The notes under the pieces: generated by a model | What the model saw: the letters and a program-made list of their open reading frames with translations, nothing else | Databases searched by the model: none | What the model was told of the DNA's origin: nothing | Origin: Agromyces sp. ISL-38 | GTDB lineage: Bacteria; Actinomycetota; Actinomycetes; Actinomycetales; Microbacteriaceae | Reading direction: 5' to 3' | Assembly: GCF_018613935.1 (NCBI RefSeq) | Contig: NZ_JAGGPF010000001.1 | Coordinates: forward strand, 1-64,000 | Length of the DNA stretch: 64,000 nt | Shown here: piece after piece, positions 25,762 to 33,302 of the stretch | How the letters are laid out: every line of letters starts with the position of its first letter | Position numbering within the stretch: the stretch's first letter is position 1 | Translations under genes and position numbers: made by a program

Positions 25762-26808
25762 ATGCCCGAAATCCCGTCGCTCGCGCGGTCCAGCGCGAAC
25801 GCATCCCCCCGTCGCGCCCGCACGGCGCTGCTCGCCATTCCCGCGCTGGCACTCCTGCTCGCGGGCTGCGCGGCCGCCGGCACCGCGACGCCGAAGAGCG
25901 ACGACGCCTCCGCCGGGGGTGGCGACGCGGCATCCGGCTACCCGCTCACGCTCGACAACTGCGGCACCGAGGTGACCTTCGAGTCCGCACCCGAGCGCGT
26001 CGTGACGATCAAGTCGTCGACGCTCGAGCTGCTCCTCGCCCTCGGACTCGAGGACCGCATCGTCGGCACGGCCTTCACTGACGGCCCCGTGCCCGACGAG
26101 TACGCCGACGCGGCATCCGGCCTGGAGACGCTCTCCGACAAGGTGCCCTCGCAAGAGGTGACGCTCGCGGCCGAGCCCGACCTCGTCTTCGCCGGATGGG
26201 AGTCGAACCTCACCGCCGAGGGTGCGGGCGACCGTGACGCCCTGGCCGGCCTCGGCGTCGCGACCTACGTGGCGCCCGCCGCCTGCAAGGGCGAGGGCTA
26301 CATGCCGAACCCGCTGACGTTCGACGAGGTCTTCCGCGAGTTCGAGGAGGCGGGTGCGATCTTCGGAGCGACGGATGCCGCAGCCGAGCTCGTCGCGTCG
26401 CAGCAGGCCGCCCTCGACGCGATCGAGCCCAGCACGGCCGGCCTCACCGCCCTCTGGTACAGCTCGGGCGACGACACCCCGTACGTCGGCGCCGGCATCG
26501 GCGCGCCGCAGATGATCATGGCCGCCGCCGGACTCGAGAACATCGCGGCTGACGTCGAGGACACGTGGACCTCGATGGGCTGGGAGGCCATCGTCGAGGC
26601 GAACCCCGACGTCATCGTGCTCGTGGATGCCGCCTGGAACACCGCGGATCAGAAGATCGCCCATCTCGAGTCGAACCCGGCGACGGCCGCACTCCCCGCG
26701 GTGCAGCAGCGGCGGTACCTCATCGTCGACTTCCCCGCGACCGAGGCCGGCGTGCGGAACGTCGGCGCGGTGGCCTCGCTTGTCGAGCAGCTCGAGGAGC
26801 TCGGGTAG
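25762..26808 (+). CDS. Substrate-binding lipoprotein of the proposed F420-0 ABC importer
   Basis: The 348-residue protein has a signal peptide with lipobox LLAGC (about residue 38), then a cobalamin/siderophore-type (class III) binding domain: PERVVTIKSSTLELLLALGL, DLVFAGWESNLT, and a C-terminal VRNVGAVASLVEQLEEL. Adjacent permease and ATPase genes form a three-gene cassette. I recall comparative genomics proposing this actinobacterial cassette as an importer of F420-0, based on its co-occurrence with cofE and F420 enzymes. The setting here, between cofD and fgd-cofC-cofE, supports that. Start ATG with GGAGG five bases upstream. Confidence 0.88.
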   Translation: MPEIPSLARSSANASPRRARTALLAIPALALLLAGCAAAGTATPKSDDASAGGGDAASGYPLTLDNCGTEVTFESAPERVVTIKSSTLELLLALGLEDRIVGTAFTDGPVPDEYADAASGLETLSDKVPSQEVTLAAEPDLVFAGWESNLTAEGAGDRDALAGLGVATYVAPAACKGEGYMPNPLTFDEVFREFEEAGAIFGATDAAAELVASQQAALDAIEPSTAGLTALWYSSGDDTPYVGAGIGAPQMIMAAAGLENIAADVEDTWTSMGWEAIVEANPDVIVLVDAAWNTADQKIAHLESNPATAALPAVQQRRYLIVDFPATEAGVRNVGAVASLVEQLEELG

Positions 26809-26810
26809 CG

Positions 26811-27983
26811 ATGCCGCTCCCTCCCCACCCCGACGCCGACGAACGCGTCACTTCGCGACAACCAGGCGACGAATCCGCCCCGGTTCGGCGCAATGTGACG
26901 CGTCCGACGAGCGACGCGGACATTGGGAGGCAGGAGAGGCAGGAGAAGTGGATTGCACGCGGGCGCGCGGGAGACGGCGGCGTGCGCACAGGTGCGTGGG
27001 CCGTCGGGCTCGCGGTGCTGCTCGCGGCATCCGTCGTCACCGCCGTCGCGATCGGACCGGCGGGCCTCAGCCCCGTCGACGTGTGGTCGAGCGTGCTCGC
27101 GCACCTCGGCATCGGCGAGCCCACCCTCAGCCCGCTGCGCGACGGCATCGTGTGGCAGCTCCGGATGCCGCGAGTGCTCACCGCCGCGGCGGTCGGTGCA
27201 GGGCTCGCGCTCTGCGGTGCCGTCATGCAGGCCCTCACCCGCAACCCGCTCGCCGACCCCTACCTACTCGGCCTCTCGTCGGGCGCGTCGGTCGGTGCCG
27301 TCATCGTGATCGTGCTCGGCGCGGGCCTCCTGCTGCCGTTCGCGGCGTTCGCCGGCGCGCTCGTCGCCCTCGTCGCGACCCTCGCCCTCGCGAACGCGGC
27401 CGGCTCGCTGAGCCCCACGCGCACGGTACTCGCCGGCCTCGCCGTCTCCGCAGTCTTCAGCGCCATCACGAGCCTCGTCATCTTCTGGAGCGCGACGGGC
27501 GACAGCTACCGCGAGATCCTCAACTGGCTGCTCGGGTCGCTCGCCGGCACCGACTGGACCTCGGTCGCCATCGCAGGCGGCGCGGTCATCGTCATCGGCG
27601 TGCCGCTGCTCACGAGTGCAAGCACGCTCGACGCCTTCGCCTTCGGCGACACGGCCGCGGCGGCGCTCGGCGTGCACGTCGGCCGCACCCGCGCCCTGCT
27701 CCTCACCGGCACGGCCCTCCTCACGGGCGCGCTCGTCGCGGTGAGCGGGTCGATCGGCTTCGTCGGGCTCGTGCTGCCGCACGCCGTGCGCCTCATCGTC
27801 GGCTCACGCCACCGCGCGCTGCTGCCGCTGTCGGCGCTCGCCGGCGCGATCTTCCTCGTGTGGGCCGACACCGGCGCGCGCACCCTCTTCGACCCGCGCG
27901 AGCTGCCCGTCGGCATCCTCACCGCCCTCATCGGCGGCCCCGTGTTCGCGACCATCATGCTGCGCAACCGGAGGCTCACGTGA
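26811..27983 (+). CDS. Permease of the proposed F420-0 ABC importer
   Basis: The 390-residue BtuC/FecCD-family permease has about ten membrane spans. Landmarks are LRMPRVLTAAAVGAGLALCG, MQALTRNPLADPYLLGLSSG (the coupling helix) and FVGLVLPHAVRLIVGSRHRALLPL. A charged N-terminal tail of about 60 residues precedes the first span, longer than in typical FecCD proteins. The gene begins two bases after the binding-protein stop and ends in a GTGA overlap with the ATPase. Confidence 0.9.
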   Translation: MPLPPHPDADERVTSRQPGDESAPVRRNVTRPTSDADIGRQERQEKWIARGRAGDGGVRTGAWAVGLAVLLAASVVTAVAIGPAGLSPVDVWSSVLAHLGIGEPTLSPLRDGIVWQLRMPRVLTAAAVGAGLALCGAVMQALTRNPLADPYLLGLSSGASVGAVIVIVLGAGLLLPFAAFAGALVALVATLALANAAGSLSPTRTVLAGLAVSAVFSAITSLVIFWSATGDSYREILNWLLGSLAGTDWTSVAIAGGAVIVIGVPLLTSASTLDAFAFGDTAAAALGVHVGRTRALLLTGTALLTGALVAVSGSIGFVGLVLPHAVRLIVGSRHRALLPLSALAGAIFLVWADTGARTLFDPRELPVGILTALIGGPVFATIMLRNRRLT

Positions 27984-28813
27984 GCGGGACCCTCCACACC
28001 GACCGCGTGCGTTTCTCCCGCGGACGCGCCCTCATCATCGACGACGTCGACTGCACGGTGCCGGCCGGCACGGTGGGTGCGCTCCTCGGCCCGAACGGCG
28101 CCGGCAAGAGCACCCTGCTCCACCTCATCGCGGGCATCGAGCGAGCGGATGCCGGAACCGCACACTTCGGCAACCGCGATCTCGCCGCGATGCGTCGCCG
28201 CGAACGAGCACGGGTCATCGCCCTCGCCGAGCAGGACGTGCAGGATGCCCCGGGGCTGCGCGTCGCGGAGGTCGTGGCGCTCGGTCGCACCCCGTACCTC
28301 GGGGCGTTCGCCGGACCGGGCGAGCTCGACCGCGCAGTCGTGCGCCGCTGCATCGAGGACGCCGGGCTCGTCGAGCTCGCCGATCGGGAGTACGCGTCGC
28401 TCTCGGGCGGCGAGCGCCAGCGCGTGAACATCGCACGTGCCCTGGCGCAGGAGCCCGAGCTGCTGCTGCTCGACGAGCCGACGAACCACCTCGACGTGCG
28501 TGCGCAGCTCACGATGCTGCGACTGCTCCGCGAGCTCGCTCACGGTGGGCTCACGGTGCTCGCCGCGCTGCACGACCTCTCCCTCGCCGCGGGCTACGCC
28601 GACCACGTGATCGTGCTCGCGATCGGCCGCGTGGTCGCCGCCGGCGAGCCGCGCACGGTGCTCACGCCCGAACTCATTCGCGCCGTGTGGGGCGTCGAGG
28701 CCGTGGTGCTCGCGCATCCGGTGAGCGGGCGGCCGCTCATCGCCTACTCGGATGCCGCCGGCGAGCGGATGCCGCACACACGACCCGTCCCGGCGGGCCG
28801 ACCTGAGGCGTAG
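27980..28813 (+). CDS. ATP-binding protein of the proposed F420-0 ABC importer
   Basis: The 277-residue ATPase of the FecE/BtuD class has Walker A LLGPNGAGKSTLL, Q-loop ALAEQDVQD, signature YASLSGGERQRVNIARAL, Walker B ELLLLDEPTNHLD and switch His in ALHDLSLA. GTG start overlapping the permease stop. The three genes form a complete class III importer; the coenzyme precursor is inferred from neighbourhood and family knowledge, as the sequence itself would also allow a siderophore or cobalamin ligand. Confidence 0.9.
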   Translation: MSGTLHTDRVRFSRGRALIIDDVDCTVPAGTVGALLGPNGAGKSTLLHLIAGIERADAGTAHFGNRDLAAMRRRERARVIALAEQDVQDAPGLRVAEVVALGRTPYLGAFAGPGELDRAVVRRCIEDAGLVELADREYASLSGGERQRVNIARALAQEPELLLLDEPTNHLDVRAQLTMLRLLRELAHGGLTVLAALHDLSLAAGYADHVIVLAIGRVVAAGEPRTVLTPELIRAVWGVEAVVLAHPVSGRPLIAYSDAAGERMPHTRPVPAGRPEA

Positions 28814-28823
28814 CCTTGAGCGC

Positions 28824-29297
28824 GTGAACGTGCTGAGCGAGGTGAGGCGAGAACTGCTCGACTCGATGGCACGGGAGTTCCTGCACAACTCGCCACGCGG
28901 CCGGCGACTCCTCGCCGTCGAGGGCGAGACCGATGCCCTGGCCGCCCGTTTCGCCGACGACCTGGCCGCCACGCTCGTCGACCTCGGGCAGCCCGCGGTG
29001 CGGGTGTCACTCGGCGATGTCGACGAGGCGACGCTGCGCGCGGCCACCGTCGAGCCCTTCCGCGCCGGCACGCTGACCGCCGCAACAGACCCCGACACCG
29101 TGCTCGTCGTCGAGGGGCGCAGGCTGCTGAACCTGTCGGTCCGCGGCATCTGGCACTTCTCCGTGTGGGTACTCGCCGGCGAGGAGCTGCCGCACGCGTT
29201 CGTGAACGTGATCGTCGACGCAACCGACGAGGCAGCGCCGAAGCGATACTTCTACGACCTCTGCAAGCTGCCGCCGAGCGTGGGCGAGCGCCGCTGA
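28824..29297 (+). CDS. Uridine-kinase-like protein with a degenerate P-loop
   Basis: The 157-residue protein aligns by eye to the nucleoside-kinase type P-loop fold (LLAVEGETDALAARFADDLAATL, VRVSLGDVDEATLRA, VLVVEGRRLLN, FVNVIVDATDEAAPKRYFYD). Where a GxxxxGK(S/T) loop should be it reads EGETDALAA, so ATP binding is probably lost. GTG start with TAGCCT seven bases upstream (leaderless), 10 bases after the importer ATPase. Role unknown; a binding or regulatory function is more likely than kinase activity. Confidence 0.75.
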   Translation: MNVLSEVRRELLDSMAREFLHNSPRGRRLLAVEGETDALAARFADDLAATLVDLGQPAVRVSLGDVDEATLRAATVEPFRAGTLTAATDPDTVLVVEGRRLLNLSVRGIWHFSVWVLAGEELPHAFVNVIVDATDEAAPKRYFYDLCKLPPSVGERR

Positions 29298-29310
29298 GTC
29301 GCGGCTTCCG

Positions 29311-30183
29311 TCACGACAGCACGTCCTTCGTGAGGAACCGGCTGACGGCGAGCGCCCCGAACACCACGAGGTAACCGGCCTGCAACACCGCGTTGTCGGC
29401 GAACGAGTCCCACACGACCGGCTCGCGCATGAGATCGCCGAAGCCGAGCCAGTAGTGCGTGAAGAGCCACGGATGCAGCCACTCGAGCTGCGGGAGCGCG
29501 TCCATGATCTGCGACACGACCGCGAGGATCGCCGTCGCGGCCATAGCCCCGACCGGCACCGTCGTGAGCGTCGAGAGGAAGAGCCCGATCGCCGACATGC
29601 CGAGGAGCGAGACGGTCACGTACGCGGCGATCGCGAGCAAGCGCAGGAGCGCGTCGCCGATGCCCACCGTCGCCCCCGAGAGGAGCGTGACCGGCCCGAT
29701 CGGGAACAGCGCCCAGCCGATGAGCGTGCCGACCACCACGACGGTGAGCGGCGCGGCCACGCAGAACACGGCGGCGGCGAGGTACTTCACGAGGAGCAGC
29801 CGGATGCGACCCGCCGGCGCGATCAGCAGGTAGCGGAGGGTGCCGTGGCTCGCCTCACCGGCGATCGCGTCGCCTGCCACCACGCCGATGGTGAGCGGCA
29901 GGAAGAGCGGGATGGCGACGAGGATCGCGGTGACGCCGACGAAGAACCCGTTGTTCGTGATCTGGTCGAGGAACGCCGGCCCGCGCCCGGTCGGCGGCCC
30001 GCCCGAGAGGCGGACCGCCACGGCGATGAGGATCGGGATGAGCGCGAGCGCGCCGAGGAGCGCCCACGTGCGCCGGCGGCGGAAGAGGGTGAGCAGCTCG
30101 GAGCCGAGAAGGGAGAGCGTGCCGCCGCCGCCGCCGCGCGCGTCGAGCACCAGAGGCCCGTCGTGCACCTCACGCGACGACAT
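29311..30183 (-). CDS. ABC-2-type exporter permease
   Basis: The 290-residue protein has a short cytosolic tail and about six spans in ABC-2 arrangement: TWALLGALALIPILIAVAV, FVGVTAILVAIPLFLPLTIG, then AGEASHGTLRYLLIAPAGR, a typical ABC-2 loop. It overlaps the preceding ATPase gene by 14 bases, forming an exporter or membrane-remodelling ABC pair. The substrate is unknown; DrrB/NatB-like systems are related. Confidence 0.88.
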   Translation of the reverse strand: MSSREVHDGPLVLDARGGGGGTLSLLGSELLTLFRRRRTWALLGALALIPILIAVAVRLSGGPPTGRGPAFLDQITNNGFFVGVTAILVAIPLFLPLTIGVVAGDAIAGEASHGTLRYLLIAPAGRIRLLLVKYLAAAVFCVAAPLTVVVVGTLIGWALFPIGPVTLLSGATVGIGDALLRLLAIAAYVTVSLLGMSAIGLFLSTLTTVPVGAMAATAILAVVSQIMDALPQLEWLHPWLFTHYWLGFGDLMREPVVWDSFADNAVLQAGYLVVFGALAVSRFLTKDVLS

Positions 30184-31234
30184 CGAATCCCTCGCCGGTG
30201 AGGTCGACGAAGCGCTGCTCGAGGCTCGCCCGCTCGATCTCGAATCCGCGCACCCGCACGCCGGCATTCACAAGTGCGGTGACGATCGACTCGGGCGCTG
30301 CAGTCGCCGAGCCGCCATCCGCCGAGCCGCCATCCGCCGAGCCGTGATCGGTAGAGCTGCCATCCGCCGAGGTGCCATCCGCCGAATGGCGCTCGATCTC
30401 GCCGCCGAGCCGGGCCGTGACGAGCTCGTCGTCCGAGGCATCCGTCGCCGATCGGATGCCGCCCACCGTCGTCTGCTCGATCGGCAGGCCGAGCGCCGCG
30501 AGCACGGCACGAGCCCGGCCCGGGTCGGGCGTTCGCACGAGCACCCTGGAGCCGCGGCCGCGGAGCTCGTCGATCGTGCCGTGCGCGACGAGGCGCCCCA
30601 CGCTCATCACGGCGGCGTGCGTGCAGACCTGCTCGACCTCGGCGAGGAGGTGGCTCGACACGAACACCGTCGTGCCGCCCTCGGCGAGCGATCGGATGAG
30701 CGAGCGCACCTCGCGCGTGCCCTGCGGATCGAGCCCGTTCGTGGGCTCGTCGAGCACGAGGAGCTCCCGGCGCATCAGCAGGGCGTTCGCGAGCCCGAGC
30801 CGCTGCTTCATGCCGAGCGAGTAGGCGCCCACCTTCTTCTTCGCGGCGTGCGAGAGCCCGACGCGCTCGAGGGCCAGGGCGACGCGGTCCGACCGGGTGC
30901 CGCGCGGCGCGTGCCGGTCGGCGGCGTCGAAGCGGCGCAGGTTCGCCTCACCCGAGAGGTACGGCGAGAAGGCCGGCCCCTCCACGAGCGCGCCGACGCG
31001 CGGCAGCACCGAGTCGACGTGGTGCGGCATGTCGGCACCGAGCACGCGGGCGTCGCCGGCGGTCGCCGCGACGAGGCCGAGCAGCATCCGGATCGTCGTG
31101 GTCTTTCCCGAGCCGTTCGGACCGAGGAATCCGAAGACCGAGCCCTCGGGCACGGCGAGGTCGAGCCCGTCGACGGCGACCTGCGAGCGGAAACGCTTGG
31201 TCAGGCCGTGTGTCTCGATCGCGAGGTCGGGCAC
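30170..31234 (-). CDS. ABC-2 exporter ATP-binding protein with a repeat insertion
   Basis: The 354-residue DrrA/NatA-like ATPase has Walker A FLGPNGSGKTTTIRMLLGL, signature YSLGMKQRLGLANALL, Walker B LLVLDEPTNGLDPQG and switch His in FVSSHLLAEVEQ. After the usual C-terminal DrrA-like region begins, a 25-residue insert SADGT-SADGS-STDHG-SADGG-SADGG interrupts the domain before the final IVTALVNAGVRVRGFEIE part. GTG start at 31234, 11 bases after the stop of the LolA-like gene: probably one transcript from 32487. Confidence 0.9.
   Translation of the reverse strand: MPDLAIETHGLTKRFRSQVAVDGLDLAVPEGSVFGFLGPNGSGKTTTIRMLLGLVAATAGDARVLGADMPHHVDSVLPRVGALVEGPAFSPYLSGEANLRRFDAADRHAPRGTRSDRVALALERVGLSHAAKKKVGAYSLGMKQRLGLANALLMRRELLVLDEPTNGLDPQGTREVRSLIRSLAEGGTTVFVSSHLLAEVEQVCTHAAVMSVGRLVAHGTIDELRGRGSRVLVRTPDPGRARAVLAALGLPIEQTTVGGIRSATDASDDELVTARLGGEIERHSADGTSADGSSTDHGSADGGSADGGSATAAPESIVTALVNAGVRVRGFEIERASLEQRFVDLTGEGFDVVA
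30311..30385. repeat. Five 15-bp coding repeats in the exporter ATPase
   Basis: Five consecutive 15-base units of GCCGCCATCCGCCGA type (30311, 30326, 30341, 30356, 30371) encode five-residue Ser-Ala/Thr-Asp units on the minus strand. The exact period of five codons points to replication-slippage expansion within a linker. Confidence 0.85.
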
Positions 31235-31245
31235 TGCGGCTGCCG

Positions 31246-32487
31246 TCAGCGCCCGGTTGCGGCGGCGTCGAGCAGGCGATCGGCGGTCACCGCGCCGGCG
31301 AGCACGCGGCCGTCGTCGGTGATGAGCACGGTGACGAGCGAGGTGGAGAGGATGCGTCCGCCGTCGACGCGCTCGGTGAGCGAGCCGAGCATCGCGGCCG
31401 CCTCGCCGTCGAAGCCGGCCGCGCCGACCGCCGCAGCGGGCAGCTCGACGACGGCCGACCAGCCATCGCCGTGCACCACGGGCCGCGGCGTCTCGCCGCC
31501 GGACTCCGCCTCCGCCTGGGCCTTTCGCTGCTCGAGCTCTGCGGCGGTCGGGATCGGCACGACGTGCTCGCTCACCTCGGTGCCCTCGGGCGGGGTGAAC
31601 GCGAAGACCGACGCATCGGGCGCTTCGAAGGAGACGTCGGTGAACTCGACGCTGAACGCCGGCTCGTCGGCGCCGCGAGCGGTGACGGATGCCGCGAGCG
31701 CGACGCCCGTGTCGCCGTCGATCGCCACGGTGATCTCGCCGATGAGCGTCTCGGCATCGCGCGGTTCGAGCACGAGCTCGTAGACCTCGCGGCCGGCGAC
31801 CCGCCCATCGGTGCCGACGGAGACGTCGGTCGTCTGATCGAGCTTCGCGAGCGCCTCGTCGAGCACCTGCTCGGGCGTCGGCAGCGGTGCGCCGAGCTCG
31901 GCCTCGAGCTGCTCACGTGCCTCGTCGGCGTGCGCCTGCGCCTCGGCTTCGAGCGCGTCGAGGGCGGCTTGGTCGACGGTGAGGTGGGTCGCCGCCTTCT
32001 CGGCGGAGTCGTAGATCCACGCGCCCTCCTCGGAGAGGTACACGTTGCGCTCGGCGAGCCGATCGAGCACCTGCAGGCGCGCGTTCGAGCCGTCGAGGTA
32101 GACCTTGGCCGTGTGGGTTCCGGTCGCGAGCGAGATGAGGTCGTCGAGATCGGTGGCGGATGCCGCGGCGTCGCCACCGCCACCGTCACCGTCACCCTGG
32201 CCGAGATCTCCACTGCCGCCGGTGCTGCCGCCGCCCATCGTGCCGGTGAGTCCGGACAGGTCGGGGATGCCGAGCTCGGAGCGCTGCTCGATCGTGCCCG
32301 AGAGTGCCTCGACCTCGCTCGACGCGGCGAACTCGAGGAGCTCGGCGGGCGTGAGATCGGGGAGGTCGACGGCCGCATTCGCCTGCATCGGCACGAGCAC
32401 GACGCCGACGCCGATCGCGATCGGCGCGGCGATCGCGGGGATCCAGCGGATGAGCCTTCGGGAGGCCCCGGTGTCGCGGGCGCGCAT
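31246..32487 (-). CDS. Secreted LolA-like / DUF2092-type protein
   Basis: The 413-residue protein has an N-terminal membrane anchor or signal (RLIRWIPAIAAPIAIGVGVVLV, cleavage near ANA-AVDL). A LolA-like beta-domain follows: LLEFAASSEVEALSGTIEQ, HTAKVYLDGSNARLQVLD, GAWIYDSAEKAATHL, GREVYELVLEPRD. A Gly/Asp linker interrupts it near residue 85. In Gram-positive bacteria such proteins are usually encoded with ABC-2 exporters, as here, and may carry a lipid or lipoprotein. TAGCCT lies six bases before the ATG (leaderless). Confidence 0.85.
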   Translation of the reverse strand: MRARDTGASRRLIRWIPAIAAPIAIGVGVVLVPMQANAAVDLPDLTPAELLEFAASSEVEALSGTIEQRSELGIPDLSGLTGTMGGGSTGGSGDLGQGDGDGGGGDAAASATDLDDLISLATGTHTAKVYLDGSNARLQVLDRLAERNVYLSEEGAWIYDSAEKAATHLTVDQAALDALEAEAQAHADEAREQLEAELGAPLPTPEQVLDEALAKLDQTTDVSVGTDGRVAGREVYELVLEPRDAETLIGEITVAIDGDTGVALAASVTARGADEPAFSVEFTDVSFEAPDASVFAFTPPEGTEVSEHVVPIPTAAELEQRKAQAEAESGGETPRPVVHGDGWSAVVELPAAAVGAAGFDGEAAAMLGSLTERVDGGRILSTSLVTVLITDDGRVLAGAVTADRLLDAAATGR

Positions 32488-32493
32488 GAGTTC

Positions 32494-32499
32494 AGGCTA
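32494..32499 (-). promoter_or_regulatory. -10 box of a leaderless LolA-like transcript
   Basis: On the minus strand TAGCCT is followed by GAACTC and the ATG at 32487. This is probably the promoter of the three-gene exporter operon. Confidence 0.55.
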
Positions 32500-32617
32500 C
32501 GCCTGCCCGTGGCATCCGGGACCTGGTCAGTGGGAACACTCAGGATCACCGCCGCCGCCGCTTGCCGGCGCCGGGCGGGGACGGCGCGCACCCCGAATTG
32601 GGGAGAGTCAGGCCTGT

Positions 32618-33211
32618 CTAGGGCGCGAGTGAAGGCGACGTGAGGAGGATCACCACTCCCGCAAGCAGGGTGATGACGTGGAAGAAGAACGGGGGCATGT
32701 CCCGGAGGACGATCGTCACGACGATCAGCAGCGCCGTGCCGACGATCACGACCCACCCGAGCCAGTCCGGATACGGGCTGAACACGAGCGCGACGCCGAA
32801 GATCGCCAGGCCGATCTCGGTCAGCGCGGCGTAGAGCAGGAAGAGCCAGGCGGGCAGCCTCCCCTCGGCGAACGCGGCCGGATTCGCAGCACGTGCGTAC
32901 AGGTGTCCGAGCCACGGAACCAGGCCGAGCGTCAGGAGCGCCGTGCTGGTCAGCATGAGCCAGGCGAATGACCCGTCGCGATCGTCGGGGGCGAGGAGGC
33001 CGATCCCGATGACCGTGACGAGCGATCCGACACCGAACAGGACCTGCGACGCGATCCAGGCCCTCGGCGAATCGGTGATGCGCTCCAGCTTCTTCGCCGG
33101 GGAAGCCTCGGGAAACACCCGGGCGGAGATGGGCATGAAGGCTGCGACGAGGAAGAGCACCGAGCCCAGGATCATCACGGCGCCGCTCACCTGGTTCAGA
33201 CCGACATTCAT
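32618..33211 (-). CDS. Multi-pass membrane protein of unknown function
   Basis: The 197-residue protein has about six spans: MILGSVLFLVAAFMPIS, VLFGVGSLVTVIGIGLL, LMLTSTALLTLGLVPWL, and a C-terminal IVGTALLIVVTIVLRDMPP followed by ITLLAGVVILLTS. No catalytic motif is seen. The start is probably the ATG at 33211 behind GGGGGC; a second ATG at 33223 would add four residues. Divergent from the gamma-glutamyltranspeptidase gene. I do not recognise the family. Confidence 0.75.
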   Translation of the reverse strand: MNVGLNQVSGAVMILGSVLFLVAAFMPISARVFPEASPAKKLERITDSPRAWIASQVLFGVGSLVTVIGIGLLAPDDRDGSFAWLMLTSTALLTLGLVPWLGHLYARAANPAAFAEGRLPAWLFLLYAALTEIGLAIFGVALVFSPYPDWLGWVVIVGTALLIVVTIVLRDMPPFFFHVITLLAGVVILLTSPSLAP

Positions 33212-33302
33212 CGCAGCCCCCATGACCAACCATTGCCCCCGCCCGCCGCCCGGGTCTAGCGTGAGGCACCAAATGGTCTGTACCCAGTTCGGGGGGAATC
33301 CT

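Noticed and set aside
26565-26810. Start of the F420-0 permease at the earlier in-frame codons
   Set aside because: These lie inside the binding-protein gene; the ATG at 26811, two bases after its stop, gives a sensible tail and spacing.
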